A DNA stretch of 64,000 nucleotides from Pseudomonadota bacterium (GCA_963204785.1 CAUJHG010000007.1:1-64000), one strand, 5' to 3'. Positions 1 through 10,068 are shown, numbered from the stretch's first letter. Notes: a model not told the origin generated them from the sequence alone. Numbers and translations: made by a program.

Positions 1-40
1 GTGCGCCCACACTTATCGGTTGTTCAATTGTTAAAGATCG
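1..40 (-). promoter_or_regulatory. rRNA operon leader: boxA antitermination site and boxC-like segment
   Basis: Read on the minus strand, positions 40-27 give CGATCTTTAACAAT, which matches the boxA antiterminator (CTTTAACAAT core) of bacterial rRNA leaders. It is followed by AACCGATAAGTGTGGGCGC, the conserved segment seen downstream of boxA in betaproteobacterial rrn leaders. A 16S rRNA gene is therefore expected just beyond the left edge, on the minus strand. Nus factors would load here to make rRNA transcription resistant to Rho. The 16S gene itself is not in the window. Confidence 0.85.
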
Positions 41-232
41 CGTCGCTCATGACTCGCTAAGCTCGTCATCAGCAGAGAAACGAGATTATGTCGCTTCCCT
101 TCGACTCTGTCAAGTCGGTGCCCGAAGTCGCTTCGGAGACCTTCTCTCGGAGAGCCACAGCTGCTGCGGCCATCCCGCTGACCGGCTCGTCCGTGGCACT
201 TCGTCGGACCGCGCCGGCAGCGCAGAAGCGAG

Positions 233-262
233 ACTATAGCAGCGTTTTGGAAGGATGTGCAA
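233..262 (-). promoter_or_regulatory. Probable rRNA operon P1 promoter
   Basis: On the minus strand TTGCAC (262-257) is separated by 18 bases from TATAGT (238-233). This is a good sigma-70 pair and lies about 190 bases upstream of the boxA site. The stretch from here to position 1 has no credible ORF and is best read as the untranslated leader of the rRNA transcript. The transcription start would fall near 226. Confidence 0.7.
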
Positions 263-359
263 ATCGGCGAGCCGATCGCATCGCGGCCGGCTCGCGCAGG
301 CCAGCCACGAGGGGCGTGGACGGGCGGTTCCCGGGTCGAGTCGGCGGGAGCACGCGAGC

Positions 360-1136
360 TCAGCGGTGCCGAAAGTCCGGCTTGCGCTTCTCGAGAAAGG
401 CAGCCATGCCCTCCTTCTGGTCCTCGGTGGCGAACAGGGAGTGGAACAGTCGGCGCTCGAAGGCGACCCCTTCGGAGAGCGGCATTTCGTAGGCCCGGTT
501 GATTGCCTCCTTGGCCATCATCACCGAGGGCAGCGAATACTCGGCGATGGTCGCAGCGGCGGCCAGGGCCTCGTCGAGCACACGCTCGGCGGGCACCACA
601 CGCGACACCAGGCCGGCGCGCTCGGCCTCGGCGGCATCCATGAAGCGCGAGGTGAGGCACAGATCCATCGCCTTGGCCTTCGAGACCGCGCGCGGCAGCC
701 GCTGGGTGCCGCCGGCGCCTGGAATCACTCCCAGCTTGATCTCCGGCTGACCGAACTTCGCGGTCTCGGCGGCGATCACGATGTCGCACATCATCGCCAG
801 CTCGCAGCCGCCGCCCAGCGCGAAGCCGGCCACTGCGGCGATCACCGGCTTGCGCACGCTGCGGATGGTCTCCCAGTTGCGGCTGATGTAGCCGCTCTTG
901 TAGACGTCCATGTAGCTCCAGCCGGCCATCGCAGCGATGTCGGCGCCGGCGGCGAAGGCCTTTTCGCTGCCGGTGATCACGATCGCGCCGATGCCTTCGT
1001 CCGCGTCGAAGCCCAGCAGGGCGGCGCCCAGTTCATCCATCAACTGGTCGTTGAGCGCATTGAGCTGCCTGGGACGGTTCAGCGTGACGAGGGCGACGCG
1101 GCCGCGGGTCTCGGTGAGGATGGTTTCGTAGCTCAT
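360..1136 (-). CDS. Enoyl-CoA hydratase/isomerase family protein
   Basis: The 258-residue protein has the usual length and fold signature of crotonases and probably hydrates trans-2-enoyl-CoA to 3-hydroxyacyl-CoA in beta-oxidation or phenylacetate-type degradation. The oxyanion-hole motif AGADI is near residue 65. The two catalytic glutamates are visible in GGGCELAMM (about 108-116) and [19 protein letters not shown] (about 129-147). The start has a clear AGGAG ribosome site (AGGAGCAAGCC before ATG). A TATGAT -10-like hexamer lies at 1187-1182. The gene is divergent from the PaaI/AcuI pair, which also acts on acyl-CoA. The substrate cannot be told from sequence; FadB-like or PaaF-like roles are both possible. 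Confidence 0.93.
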   Translation of the reverse strand: MSYETILTETRGRVALVTLNRPRQLNALNDQLMDELGAALLGFDADEGIGAIVITGSEKAFAAGADIAAMAGWSYMDVYKSGYISRNWETIRSVRKPVIAAVAGFALGGGCELAMMCDIVIAAETAKFGQPEIKLGVIPGAGGTQRLPRAVSKAKAMDLCLTSRFMDAAEAERAGLVSRVVPAERVLDEALAAAATIAEYSLPSVMMAKEAINRAYEMPLSEGVAFERRLFHSLFATEDQKEGMAAFLEKRKPDFRHR

Positions 1137-1181
1137 GGGCTTGCTCCTGTCTGGGATGAGGCCGGAAACGGCACGCCTGCG

Positions 1182-1187
1182 ATCATA
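1182..1187 (-). promoter_or_regulatory. Possible -10 of the enoyl-CoA hydratase gene
   Basis: TATGAT on the minus strand lies 45 bases before the ATG at 1136, in the 141-bp gap shared with the divergent paaI gene. No good -35 is visible. Confidence 0.3.
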
Positions 1188-1277
1188 GCCAGCGCGGGGC
1201 GCTGTGCTACGCTCGATCGCGCCTGCCGGCGCGCGCCGGCCCCGTGCCTTGCCCGTCGCCCGTCAGCCCCCCTGGCC

Positions 1278-1922
1278 ATGAACCCGAAGAACGACGTACC
1301 AAGCAGCATGCCGACCCTTCCCGCCGTTGCGCGCAAGATGTGGGACGACGACCGTGCCGCCCAGGCGGCCGGCATCGAGCTGATCGAGGTCCGTCCCGGC
1401 TACGCGCGGCTGCGGATGCGGGTGCGGCCCGAGCAGCTGAACGCAGTGCAGGTCTGCCACGGCGGCAACGTCTTCATGCTTGCCGACACCACCTTCGCGT
1501 TCGCCTGCAACAGCCGGAACCAGAAGACGCTGGCGGCCGGCGCCAGCATCGACTTCGTCGCCCCCGCGCACGAGGGGGACCTGCTCACTGCCGAAGCCGT
1601 GGAGCTGCACCTGGGCGGACGCAGCGGCGTCTACGACGTGCGGATCACGAACCAGGAGGGCAGACTGGTGGCGCTGTTCCGCGGCCGCTCGGCGGCGATC
1701 AGGGGGCGCTACCTGGAGGCGCCCGAGGGCGCCGACGACGCCACCGTCATGACTGCATCAGCCTCCCCCGAAGCCGAGGCGAGTGTCGCTGGACCCGCTG
1801 CCACGGACCCAGCCCGAGCCTTCGCGAAGAGCGGGGACGAATCGCTCACGGCCACCGCCGAGACCGCACCGGACGGCCCGGGGCAGGCCCCTGCGGCAGC
1901 GCCTCGATCACTGACACCCTGA
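1278..1922 (+). CDS. paaI: PaaI-type hotdog thioesterase with low-complexity C-terminal extension
   Basis: Residues about 15-145 form a hotdog-fold hydroxyphenylacetyl-CoA/acyl-CoA thioesterase: the active-site region [19 protein letters not shown] and the strand [16 protein letters not shown] are typical of PaaI. The protein is 214 residues against about 140 usual. The extra roughly 65 residues after [16 protein letters not shown] are rich in Ala, Pro, Thr and Glu and look disordered. Start options are ATG 1278 or ATG 1308; neither has a strong Shine-Dalgarno. The acuI gene follows 14 bases after the stop, so the two are probably co-transcribed. The family removes CoA from dead-end aryl- or acyl-CoA intermediates. 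Confidence 0.85.
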   Translation: MNPKNDVPSSMPTLPAVARKMWDDDRAAQAAGIELIEVRPGYARLRMRVRPEQLNAVQVCHGGNVFMLADTTFAFACNSRNQKTLAAGASIDFVAPAHEGDLLTAEAVELHLGGRSGVYDVRITNQEGRLVALFRGRSAAIRGRYLEAPEGADDATVMTASASPEAEASVAGPAATDPARAFAKSGDESLTATAETAPDGPGQAPAAAPRSLTP

Positions 1923-1936
1923 AAGGAAGTCCTGTC

Positions 1937-2935
1937 ATGTTCAAAGCTCTCTACCTCGACAAGGGCGCCGACGGCGCCTTCCAGGCTTCGCTGCGCGAAC
2001 TGGACGACACCGACCTGGGCACCCACGCCGGGGACGGCGATGTCGTGCTGCGGGTCGAATGGTCGACCCTGAACTTCAAGGACGGCCTGGCGCTGACCAA
2101 CCGCTCGCCGGTGGTGCGCAAGTGGCCGATGGTGCCGGGCATCGATGGCGCGGGTACCGTGGAATCCAGCACGCATCCTGGCTTCTCGGCCGGCGACAAG
2201 GTGGTGCTCAATGGATGGGGTGTTGGCGAGACCCACTGGGGCTGCCTGGCGCAGAAGGCTCGCCTGAAAGGCGACTGGCTGATCCGGCTGCCCGAGCCGC
2301 TGAGCACACGGCAGGCGATGTCGATCGGCACTGCGGGCTACACCGCGATGCTGTGCGTGATGGCACTGCAGCGTCAGGGCGTGACCAGCGACCAGGGCGA
2401 GATCCTGGTCACCGGCGCCGCCGGCGGCGTGGGCAGCGTGGCGATCGCGCTGCTGGCCGCAAACGGGTACAAGGTTGTGGCCTCGACCGGCCGCGCCGCG
2501 GAGGCCGACTACCTGAAGGCACTGGGCGCCGCGGAGGTCATCGATCGCAAGGAACTCTCCGAACCGGGCAAGCCGCTGCAGCGCGAGCGCTGGGCTGGCG
2601 TGGTCGACTGCGTGGGCTCGCACACGCTGGTCAACGCCTGCGCGCAGACCCGCTACCGCGGCACGGTGGCCGCGTGCGGGCTCGCGCAGGGGATGGACTT
2701 CCCCGCGTCGGTGGCGCCGTTCATCCTGCGCGGCGTCCGGCTGATCGGCGTCGACTCGGTGATGTGCCCGGCGGCCGACCGCAACGAAGCCTGGCAGCGG
2801 CTCGCCCGGGAACTGGACCTGGGCAAGCTGGAGCGGATCACCACCGAGATCGGACTGAGCGAGGCAATCGCGCGCGGCGCCGACGTGCTGGCCGGCAAGG
2901 TGCGGGGACGGCTGGTGGTCGACGTGAATCGCTGA
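1937..2935 (+). CDS. acuI: AcuI/YhdH-type NADPH-dependent acryloyl-CoA reductase (MDR superfamily)
   Basis: The 332-residue protein is a zinc-free medium-chain reductase. The N-terminal GroES-like domain carries [12 protein letters not shown] and PGIDGAGTV. The Rossmann domain has the nucleotide loop [12 protein letters not shown] near residue 160. Length and the start MFKALYLDK match the YhdH/AcuI family, which reduces acryloyl-CoA to propionyl-CoA and detoxifies this electrophile. A strong site GAAAGGAAG precedes the ATG. Position right after a thioesterase and opposite an enoyl-CoA hydratase supports a role in short acyl-CoA metabolism. A general quinone-oxidoreductase annotation is the alternative. 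Confidence 0.88.
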   Translation: MFKALYLDKGADGAFQASLRELDDTDLGTHAGDGDVVLRVEWSTLNFKDGLALTNRSPVVRKWPMVPGIDGAGTVESSTHPGFSAGDKVVLNGWGVGETHWGCLAQKARLKGDWLIRLPEPLSTRQAMSIGTAGYTAMLCVMALQRQGVTSDQGEILVTGAAGGVGSVAIALLAANGYKVVASTGRAAEADYLKALGAAEVIDRKELSEPGKPLQRERWAGVVDCVGSHTLVNACAQTRYRGTVAACGLAQGMDFPASVAPFILRGVRLIGVDSVMCPAADRNEAWQRLARELDLGKLERITTEIGLSEAIARGADVLAGKVRGRLVVDVNR

Positions 2936-2981
2936 GCCGTCCACGGTTTCCGAACCCAAGGCCTCTTCCTTCGGAGCCCCG

Positions 2982-4811
2982 ATGCCCCGTCCTGCCGCCT
3001 CCGCACCGATCCGCTATCGCATCCGTCCGGCCGACCCGGCAGCCCACCTGTTCGAGGTGACGCTGACGGTCGATGCGCCCGACCCGCAGGGTCAGCGCTT
3101 CGCGCTGCCCGCCTGGATCCCCGGCAGCTACATGATCCGCGAGTTCGCACGGCACATCGGGCGCGTCGAGGCGCGGTCGGCGGGGCGCAGGGTACGCATC
3201 GGGAAGACGGGCAAGCACGACTGGCAGGCGGCCCGCTGCAGAGGACCGCTGGAGCTGTCCTACCGGGTCTACGCCTGGGACCTGTCGGTGCGGGCTGCGC
3301 ATCTGGACGAGTCGCACGGCTTCTTCAACGGCACGAGCGTGTTCCTGCGGGTGATCGGGCAGGAGACCGAACCCTGTCTGCTGGAGATCGAGGCGCCGCA
3401 AGGCGAGGCCTTCGACGGCTGGAAGGTGGCCACCACGCTGGCGCGCGCCGGCGCCCGATTGCATGGATTCGGCGGCTACCGCGCCGCGAACTACGACGAG
3501 CTGGTGGATCACCCGGTAGAGATGGGGCGCTTCGCGCTGGGCCGCTTCGAAGCGGCCGGCGTGCCGCACGAGGTGGCGATCACCGGGGTGCACGACACCG
3601 ACTTCACCCGCCTGAACCGGGACCTCGCGGCGATCTGCGAGGCGCAGATCCGGCTGTTCGAGCCGCGCAGCCGCAAGGCGCCCTTCGATCGCTACCTGTT
3701 CATGACCACGGCGGTGGGCGACGGCTATGGCGGACTGGAACATCGCGCCAGCACCGCGCTGCTGTGCTCGCGCAGGGACCTGCCCTGGCCCGGGATGAAG
3801 GGCCTGCCCGACGGCTACCGGAACTTCCTGGGACTGGCCAGCCACGAGTACTTCCACAGCTGGAACGTCAAGCGCATCAAGCCGCGTGCCTTCGCGCCCT
3901 ATGACCTGGACCGCGAGAACCACACGCGGCTGCTGTGGGTGTTCGAGGGCTTCACCTCGTACTACGACGACCTGATGCTCGTGCGCGCCGGCGTGATCGG
4001 CGTCGACGACTACCTGAAGGCGCTGTCCGGCACCATCTCGCAGGTGCTGCGCGGCCCCGGGCGCCTCGAGCAGAGCGTGGCGGAATCGAGCTTCGACGCC
4101 TGGATCAAGTACTACCGCCAGGACGAGAACTCGCCGAACGCGATCGTCAGCTACTACGCGAAGGGCGCGCTGGTGGCGCTGTGTCTGGATCTCACGATAC
4201 GCGCGCGCACCGGGGGCCGGCGCTCGCTGGACGACCTGATGCGGCTGATGTGGCGGCGCTACGGCCGCGACTTCGAGCGCGACGGCCAGGGCGTGGGCGA
4301 GGACGAACTCCCGGCACTGCTCGAGGAGGCCACCGGGACGGACCTCTCGCGCGAGATCGGCGCCTGGACCGAAGGCACCGGCGAGCTGCCGCTGGCGCCG
4401 CTGCTGCAGGCGATGGGCGTGACGCTGACGCTGAAGCGCCCCGGCGGCGACACGCCCTGGATCGGTGCACGGCTGCAGACGCGCGGCGGCGAGCTCACGA
4501 TCGCCACCGCCTACCGCGACGGCCCAGCGCAGCGTGCCGGCCTGTCGGCCGGCGACGTGATCATCGCTGCCGACGGCCTGCGCGTGGACGAGCCTGGACT
4601 GAAGGCACTGCTGGCACGGCGGCGCGCCGGACAGGCACTGCGGGTGCACGCGTTCCGGCGCGACGAACTGATCGAGCGGGAGCTGACGCTGGCCGAGGCG
4701 CCTGCGAGCGAGGCCTCGCTGCAGCTCGCGCCGAAGGCCGGAGCATCCGTCCAGCGCCTGCGCGCCGGCTGGCTGGGGTCGGGCAGCAGCGCTGCCGATC
4801 GTCGCTGCTGA
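2982..4811 (+). CDS. M61 family metallopeptidase with PDZ domain
   Basis: The 609-residue protein belongs to the glycyl-aminopeptidase M61 family. An N-terminal beta-rich domain contains PAWIPGSYMIREFARHI. The catalytic domain carries the zinc motif HEYFH at residues 288-292, followed by NVKRIKPRAF and the downstream glutamate in WVFEGFTSYYDD. A C-terminal PDZ-like domain (about 480-570) contains YRDGPAQRAGLSAGDVIIAADG. No signal peptide is seen, so a cytoplasmic location is likely. The family removes N-terminal Gly or Ala from peptides. It ends about 50 bases before the convergent RTX gene. Confidence 0.93.
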   Translation: MPRPAASAPIRYRIRPADPAAHLFEVTLTVDAPDPQGQRFALPAWIPGSYMIREFARHIGRVEARSAGRRVRIGKTGKHDWQAARCRGPLELSYRVYAWDLSVRAAHLDESHGFFNGTSVFLRVIGQETEPCLLEIEAPQGEAFDGWKVATTLARAGARLHGFGGYRAANYDELVDHPVEMGRFALGRFEAAGVPHEVAITGVHDTDFTRLNRDLAAICEAQIRLFEPRSRKAPFDRYLFMTTAVGDGYGGLEHRASTALLCSRRDLPWPGMKGLPDGYRNFLGLASHEYFHSWNVKRIKPRAFAPYDLDRENHTRLLWVFEGFTSYYDDLMLVRAGVIGVDDYLKALSGTISQVLRGPGRLEQSVAESSFDAWIKYYRQDENSPNAIVSYYAKGALVALCLDLTIRARTGGRRSLDDLMRLMWRRYGRDFERDGQGVGEDELPALLEEATGTDLSREIGAWTEGTGELPLAPLLQAMGVTLTLKRPGGDTPWIGARLQTRGGELTIATAYRDGPAQRAGLSAGDVIIAADGLRVDEPGLKALLARRRAGQALRVHAFRRDELIERELTLAEAPASEASLQLAPKAGASVQRLRAGWLGSGSSAADRRC

Positions 4812-4860
4812 CTGCGAGGCCGGCAGCGGCTCCGAGCCGCCGCCGACCCCATATCGGAGC

Positions 4861-7470
4861 TCAGCCTTCCCAGAGTTCGAAACGGATGCCGCTCTCGATC
4901 AGCGGCAGAACGCTGTCCTGGTTCTCCGTCGACTCGGCGAAGTCCACCAGCATCTGCGCGCGAGTGGTCTGACCGTAGTAGACGCCATTCCACTGCTGGC
5001 CGTCGAGCACTGCGATCCAGTACGCATATCCGTCCGCATCCGGATTGCGGCCGAGCACGTTGCGGTAGAGCCCCTGGATGAACTCCTCATTGGTCGAGTT
5101 GGCGCCGTAGAGCACCTCGAACTCCTCGCTGCCGAGGAAACCGACGGACATATCCAACACCGACGCACCTTCGTCGAGTTGCGCGATCCAGTAGCCCAGG
5201 CCGGGGAGGTCCGGCGCGCGGTCGAGCACCCCGTACATCCGGTAGGCGATCCCGCCGGCACCGTCGATGTCGAAAGCAAGCGCCGCACCATCGGCAAAGA
5301 CCGCCCGCTCGACTCCGACCAGGAGATCGCTACCCTCACTGCCTGCCTGGTCGATGATCGAGACCACGCCATGCTGATCGATCGAAACGCTGAAAGCCTC
5401 GATCGTGCCGCGGTACTCGGCGACGTCCAGCCCGTCGCCGCCGTCGAGCAGATCGTCGCCCCCGCCGCCGGCGAGCGTGTCGTCACCGCCGCCGCCGCGC
5501 AGGGTGTCGTTGCCTGCGCCGTCGAAGCGCACATCGTCGCCCTCGAGGCGGTTTGCGCCAGCGTCGCCGATCAGCAGATCGCTGAAGTTGCTGCCCACGA
5601 CGCTCTCGATCGAGGTCAGCGTATCGTTGCCATCCGCCCCGCTGGCGGCACCGGCGGCAAGGTCGACCGTGACCGACCCCTGCGCAGTCGCGAAGGAGAC
5701 CGTGTCGTGCCCTTCGCGGCCATCGATGGTGTCGTTGCCCCGGCCGCCGCGAAAGAGGTTGTCACCGGCATCGCCGTAGAGAGTGTCGTCGAACGTCGAG
5801 CCATAGACACCTTCGATGCTCTCCAGGGTGTCGTTGCCGTCGCCGCCGGCCGCAGTGCCTGCGGCCAGATCGACGGTGACCGCGCTGGCGCTGCTGCCGT
5901 AGTCGGCAACGTCGGTGCCCTCGCCACCGCGCAGCGTGTCGTCGCCGCGGTTTCCGCGCAGCGCCGTGTCCTCGGGCCCGGCGACCAGGAGGTCGTCGAA
6001 GTGCGAGCCGTAGACGAGTTCGATTCCACGCAACTGATCGATGCCGAAGGGACCGCTCGCCTGATCATTGGCCAGGGAGAGGTCGACCACGATCGGGCCT
6101 GCCGCGCCGGAGTAATCGACGATGTCGAAGTTCGCCCCGCCGACGATCGTGTCGTTGCCGCCGCCGCCGCTGAAATAGTTCAGGTACGCGGAACCGCCGA
6201 TCAGGAGATCGTCGCCCGAAGTACCGATCACCCCTTCGATCCCGATCAGCATGTCGTTGCCATCGGATGCCGTCGCGGTTCCCGCGCCGAGGTCGACTAC
6301 CACTCCGGCCGCATCGCCGGCCAGGTAGGAATAGTTGACGAGGTCGCGCTGGAACCATTGGTCGTTGTCACCACCGTCGAGCGTATCGTCGCCGGCTTCA
6401 CCCTGCAGCGTATCGGCACCCTTGCCGCCGCGCAGCACGTCGTTGCCGAGGCCGCCGACCAGCGAGTTGGGACCGTCGTCGCCGATGATCAGGTCGCCGA
6501 ACTCGCTGCCGATCACGTTCTCGATCGAGATCAGCGTGTCGTCGCCAGCGCCGCCGGTGGCGATGCCCTGCGACAGATCGACGACGACACCGGAAGATCC
6601 GCTCCCACGGTAGTCTGCCGTATCGATGCCGGCGCCGCCGTCCAGGGTGTCATTGCCGCCGCGCCCTCGGAGGATGTTCGCGCCATCGTCCCCGACCAGG
6701 AGGTCATCGTGGTTCGAGCCCCGCACGCCTTCGATCGAGATGAGGGTGTCGATGCCGTCGGCGCCGGTGGCGGTGCCCGCAGCCAGATGAACCTGGACCG
6801 GACCTGCCGCGTTGGCGTAGTCGGCATAGTCGAAACCGGCCCCGCCATCGAGCGTGTCGTCGCCGCCGTTGCCGCGAAGGATGTTGACGTTCCCGTCGCC
6901 GCGCAGGAGGTCGGCATACGCGGAGCCGTACACGCCTTCGATCGAGATCAGGGTGACGCCCGTCGGCGTGCCCAGGAGGCCGTACGATCCGGCAGCCAGA
7001 TCCACCTCGACGCCCGCGGCCGCCTGGGTGACGCTGACGAAATCGAAGCCGGCGCCGCCGTCCAGCGTATCTGCGCCGCCCCGAGCGCCCAGGACGTCGT
7101 CGCCCTCGCGCCCCTGGATCAGGTTGGCTCCCGAATTGCCGAGCAGCGTGTCATTGAACGGGGAGCCGATGATGTTCTCGATGCTGACCAGGACGTCGTT
7201 TCCAGCAGATCCGCTGGCGGTACCCGCGGCCAGATCCACGGAAACGGGGCCGGGTGACGAGGTGTAGGCGGCGGTGTCGCTGCCGGGGCCGCCATCAAGG
7301 GTGTCATTGCCGGGGCCGCCGGAGAGCACGTCGTTGCCCTCGCCGCCTTCGAGCAGGTCGTGGCCCTCATAGCCGACGAGCGTGTCGTCGCCTGCCAGAC
7401 CCTGGATCGTGTCAGCTGCGCTCGTACCGTCGATCCATTCCGCACTCGCCGTGCCCGTGATCAGTGCCAT
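4861..7470 (-). CDS. RTX calcium-binding repeat protein with C-terminal DUF4214
   Basis: The 869-residue protein is almost entirely RTX-type. Nonapeptide blocks such as GGPGNDTLDGG alternate with about eight copies of a 75-90 residue unit built on VxVDLAAGTAxG, then SIExVxGSxFxDLLxG. The last about 120 residues match DUF4214, with two YWI-containing repeats (GLGYWIAQLDEGAS and DGYAYWIAVLDGQQW) and RNVLGRNPDADG. There is no Sec signal; the acidic, Cys-free, repeat-rich sequence is typical of type I secreted S-layer-like or adhesive proteins that fold in external calcium. No ABC/MFP secretion genes are nearby. GGAGG lies 5 bases before the ATG. Confidence 0.9.
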   Translation of the reverse strand: MALITGTASAEWIDGTSAADTIQGLAGDDTLVGYEGHDLLEGGEGNDVLSGGPGNDTLDGGPGSDTAAYTSSPGPVSVDLAAGTASGSAGNDVLVSIENIIGSPFNDTLLGNSGANLIQGREGDDVLGARGGADTLDGGAGFDFVSVTQAAAGVEVDLAAGSYGLLGTPTGVTLISIEGVYGSAYADLLRGDGNVNILRGNGGDDTLDGGAGFDYADYANAAGPVQVHLAAGTATGADGIDTLISIEGVRGSNHDDLLVGDDGANILRGRGGNDTLDGGAGIDTADYRGSGSSGVVVDLSQGIATGGAGDDTLISIENVIGSEFGDLIIGDDGPNSLVGGLGNDVLRGGKGADTLQGEAGDDTLDGGDNDQWFQRDLVNYSYLAGDAAGVVVDLGAGTATASDGNDMLIGIEGVIGTSGDDLLIGGSAYLNYFSGGGGNDTIVGGANFDIVDYSGAAGPIVVDLSLANDQASGPFGIDQLRGIELVYGSHFDDLLVAGPEDTALRGNRGDDTLRGGEGTDVADYGSSASAVTVDLAAGTAAGGDGNDTLESIEGVYGSTFDDTLYGDAGDNLFRGGRGNDTIDGREGHDTVSFATAQGSVTVDLAAGAASGADGNDTLTSIESVVGSNFSDLLIGDAGANRLEGDDVRFDGAGNDTLRGGGGDDTLAGGGGDDLLDGGDGLDVAEYRGTIEAFSVSIDQHGVVSIIDQAGSEGSDLLVGVERAVFADGAALAFDIDGAGGIAYRMYGVLDRAPDLPGLGYWIAQLDEGASVLDMSVGFLGSEEFEVLYGANSTNEEFIQGLYRNVLGRNPDADGYAYWIAVLDGQQWNGVYYGQTTRAQMLVDFAESTENQDSVLPLIESGIRFELWEG

Positions 7471-7536
7471 GTCCGCCTCCGCTGGATGCCTTCAGTCTTC
7501 TGAAGTGATTGTGGATACGTGCTCAGACACGAACGA

Positions 7537-7554
7537 CGGCTCCCGAAGGAGCCG
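7537..7554 (-). terminator. Hairpin downstream of trpC, possible terminator of the rpe-gph-trp operon
   Basis: A perfect 7-bp stem (CGGCTCC / GGAGCCG) encloses a four-base loop, TTCG when read on the minus strand. It is followed on that strand by the T-rich stretch TCGTTCGTGTCTG. It lies about 100 bases after the trpC stop and ahead of the RTX gene. The U-tract is imperfect, so termination may be partial. Confidence 0.45.
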
Positions 7555-7653
7555 ATCGCGCTTGCACGCTCACAAACTCTGCACCAACTCCCCGGCAGCG
7601 ACAACCCCTCGCAAACGCGGAAGATCTGCGCGCACGGACCTGCGCCGCGCGGA

Positions 7654-8460
7654 TCAGCCGAACAGTTCCTTCAGCGCCCGGCCCGGATCCTCGGCGCGCA
7701 TGAACGCCTCGCCGACCAGGAAGGCGTCGACGCCGGCGGCACGCATGTGCAGGACGTCCTCGCGCGAGAGGATGCCGCTCTCGGTGACCACCAGGCGGTC
7801 GGCGGGAACACGCGGCAGCAGGTCCAGGGTGGTCTGCAGCGAGACCTCGAAAGTGCGCAGGTTGCGGTTGTTGATGCCCAGCAGCGGGGTCTTCAGGCGC
7901 AGCGCGCGCTCGAGTTCGCCGCCGTCGTGGACCTCGACCAGCACGTCCATGCCCAATTCCAGCGCGCAGGCCTCGAGTTCGTGCATGCGCGCGTCGTCGA
8001 GCGCGGCGACGATCAGCAGGATGCAGTCGGCCCCCATCAGCCGGGCCTCGTAGACCTGGTAGGGATCGATCATGAAGTCCTTGCGCAGCACCGGCAGTTC
8101 GCAGGCGACCCGGGCCAGGGTCAGGTATTCCGGTGCGCCCTGGAAGAACTGGCGGTCGGTGAGCACCGACAGGCAGGCGGCGCCGCCGTCCTCGTAGCTG
8201 GCGGCGATCGCCTGCGGATCGAAGTGCTCGCGCAGCACGCCCTTGCTCGGGCTGGCCTTCTTGACCTCGGCGATCACTGCGGCATGGCCGGCGGCGATCC
8301 TGGCGCGCAGCGCGCGCCCGAAACCACGCGGGCGGATCGCTCCGTGGTCTGCGGCCGAGCGCTCGGCGTCATGGCGCAGCGAAGCGAGGTCGCGTTCGCT
8401 CCTGGCCGCGGCGATCTCTTCGTGCTTGACGGCGATGATGCGCTGCAGGACGTCGGACAT
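7654..8460 (-). CDS. trpC: Indole-3-glycerol phosphate synthase
   Basis: The 268-residue protein has the full TrpC TIM-barrel: [15 protein letters not shown] with the catalytic lysine, [30 protein letters not shown], and the phosphate-binding VTESGI plus [12 protein letters not shown] near the end. It closes the indole ring from CdRP to give indole-3-glycerol phosphate. It starts 9 bases after the trpD stop and is the last gene of the minus-strand rpe-gph-trpEGDC run. It is monofunctional (no fused TrpF), as usual in betaproteobacteria. Confidence 0.97.
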   Translation of the reverse strand: MSDVLQRIIAVKHEEIAAARSERDLASLRHDAERSAADHGAIRPRGFGRALRARIAAGHAAVIAEVKKASPSKGVLREHFDPQAIAASYEDGGAACLSVLTDRQFFQGAPEYLTLARVACELPVLRKDFMIDPYQVYEARLMGADCILLIVAALDDARMHELEACALELGMDVLVEVHDGGELERALRLKTPLLGINNRNLRTFEVSLQTTLDLLPRVPADRLVVTESGILSREDVLHMRAAGVDAFLVGEAFMRAEDPGRALKELFG

Positions 8461-8469
8461 GATGGTTTC

Positions 8470-9498
8470 TCAGGCGAATTTCTGCGTGAAGCGCAGGAAG
8501 GCGTCGAGCCTGGCGCGCGCTGCGCCGGAGGCGATGGCCTCGCGTGCCCTGGCGATGCCGGCTTCGATCGACGGCACGACGTCCGCCGCGTAGAGCGCCA
8601 CTGCCGAGTTCAGCGTGACGATCTCGCGGGCGGTGCCGGGGGTGTCGGCCAGCGCCTCGGACAGCATCGCCCTGGATTCTTCGGCATCGCCGACCTTCAG
8701 GCCACGGTTGCTGATCATGGCCATGCCGAAGTCCTCGGGATGGATCTCGTACTCGCGGATGCTGCCGTCCTTGAGCTCGCCCACCATCGTGGCCGCGCCC
8801 AGCGAGACCTCGTCCATGCCGTCCTTGCCGTAGACCACCAGAGCGTGCCGCGCGCCCAGGCGCTCGAGCACCCGGACCAGGATGCCGACGAGGTCCGGGT
8901 GGAACACGCCCAGCAGGATGTTGGGCGCACCCGCAGGGTTGGTCAGCGGCCCCAGGATGTTGAACATGGTGCGCACGCCCAGTTCGCGTCGCACCGCGGC
9001 GACGTTCTTCATCGCCGGATGGTGGTTCGGCGCGAACATGAAACCGATGCCGAGTTCGCGGATGCAGTCGGCCACCTGCGCCGGGCTCAGGTTCAGGTTC
9101 GCGCCGAGCGATTCGAGCACGTCGGCGCTGCCCGACTTCGACGATACGCCGCGCCCGCCGTGCTTGGCCACGGTCGCGCCGCCGGCGGCGACAACGAACA
9201 TGGACGCGGTGGAGATGTTGAAGGTGTTGGCGCCGTCGCCGCCGGTGCCGACCACGTCGACGAAGTGCGGACCGCCGTCGACCTCGACCCTGCTGGCGAA
9301 TTCGCGCATCACCTGGGCGGCGGCAGTGATCTCGCCGACCGTCTCCTTCTTCACGCGCAGGCCCATCAGCAGGGCCGCCGTGAGCGTGGGCGACAGCTCG
9401 CCGCGCATGATCATGCGCATCAAATCGAGCATCTCGTCGTGGAAGATCTCGCGGTGCTCGATCGTGCGCACCAGCGCTTCCTGCGGGGTGATCGGCAT
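8470..9498 (-). CDS. trpD: Anthranilate phosphoribosyltransferase
   Basis: The 342-residue protein carries the glycine-rich PRPP loop [18 protein letters not shown] (about 79-96) and [15 protein letters not shown], both diagnostic of TrpD. It transfers a phosphoribosyl group from PRPP to anthranilate, the second committed tryptophan step. The start is 6 bases after the trpG stop and the stop is 9 bases before trpC, implying coupled translation. TrpD is separate from TrpG here, unlike the enterobacterial fusion. Confidence 0.97.
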   Translation of the reverse strand: MPITPQEALVRTIEHREIFHDEMLDLMRMIMRGELSPTLTAALLMGLRVKKETVGEITAAAQVMREFASRVEVDGGPHFVDVVGTGGDGANTFNISTASMFVVAAGGATVAKHGGRGVSSKSGSADVLESLGANLNLSPAQVADCIRELGIGFMFAPNHHPAMKNVAAVRRELGVRTMFNILGPLTNPAGAPNILLGVFHPDLVGILVRVLERLGARHALVVYGKDGMDEVSLGAATMVGELKDGSIREYEIHPEDFGMAMISNRGLKVGDAEESRAMLSEALADTPGTAREIVTLNSAVALYAADVVPSIEAGIARAREAIASGAARARLDAFLRFTQKFA

Positions 9499-9504
9499 GG
9501 CTGG

Positions 9505-10068
9505 CTAGTTCTCCAGGAAGTTCTTCAGCAGCGCGTGGCCGTGCTCGGTGAGGATGGCCTCGGGGTGGAACTGCACCCCTTCGATCGCATGCTCGCGGTG
9601 GCGCACGCCCATGATCTCGCCGTCCTCGGTCCAGGCGGTGATCTCCAGGCACCCGGGCAGCGAGGCGCGCTCGATCGCCAGCGAGTGGTAGCGCGTGACA
9701 GTGAAGGGATCGGGCAGCCCCCGGAAGACGCCCGCGCCGCTGTGCCGCACCGGCGAGGTCTTGCCGTGCATCACCTGCTGCGCGCGCACGACCTTGCCGC
9801 CGAAGGCGACGCCGATCGACTGGTGCCCAAGGCACACGCCCAGAATGGGCAGGCGACCGGCGAAGCGCTGCAGCAGCGGCACCGAGATGCCGGCCTCGGC
9901 CGGCGTGCACGGGCCGGGCGAGATCACGACGCGCTCGGGCGCCATCGCCTCGATCTCGTCGAGCGAGATCTCGTCGTTGCGCACCGTGTGCACGTCGGCG
10001 CCCAGTTCGCCCAGGTACTGCACCAGATTGAAGGTGAAGCTGTCGTAGTTGTCGATCATCAGCAACAT
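9505..10068 (-). CDS. trpG: Anthranilate synthase glutamine amidotransferase component (TrpG/PabA)
   Basis: The 187-residue class I amidotransferase has the nucleophile C79 in GVCLGHQ and the His-Glu pair in [14 protein letters not shown]. It supplies ammonia from glutamine to TrpE. It sits 10 bases downstream of trpE. In many betaproteobacteria the same subunit also serves PabB in folate synthesis, and no second amidotransferase is visible in this window. Confidence 0.97.
   Translation of the reverse strand: MLLMIDNYDSFTFNLVQYLGELGADVHTVRNDEISLDEIEAMAPERVVISPGPCTPAEAGISVPLLQRFAGRLPILGVCLGHQSIGVAFGGKVVRAQQVMHGKTSPVRHSGAGVFRGLPDPFTVTRYHSLAIERASLPGCLEITAWTEDGEIMGVRHREHAIEGVQFHPEAILTEHGHALLKNFLEN

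Noticed and set aside
5179-7257. 692-codon plus-strand frame opposite the RTX gene
   Set aside because: It is the mirror of the periodic RTX coding sequence; the repeats it shows come from the DNA repeat, not from selection on this strand.
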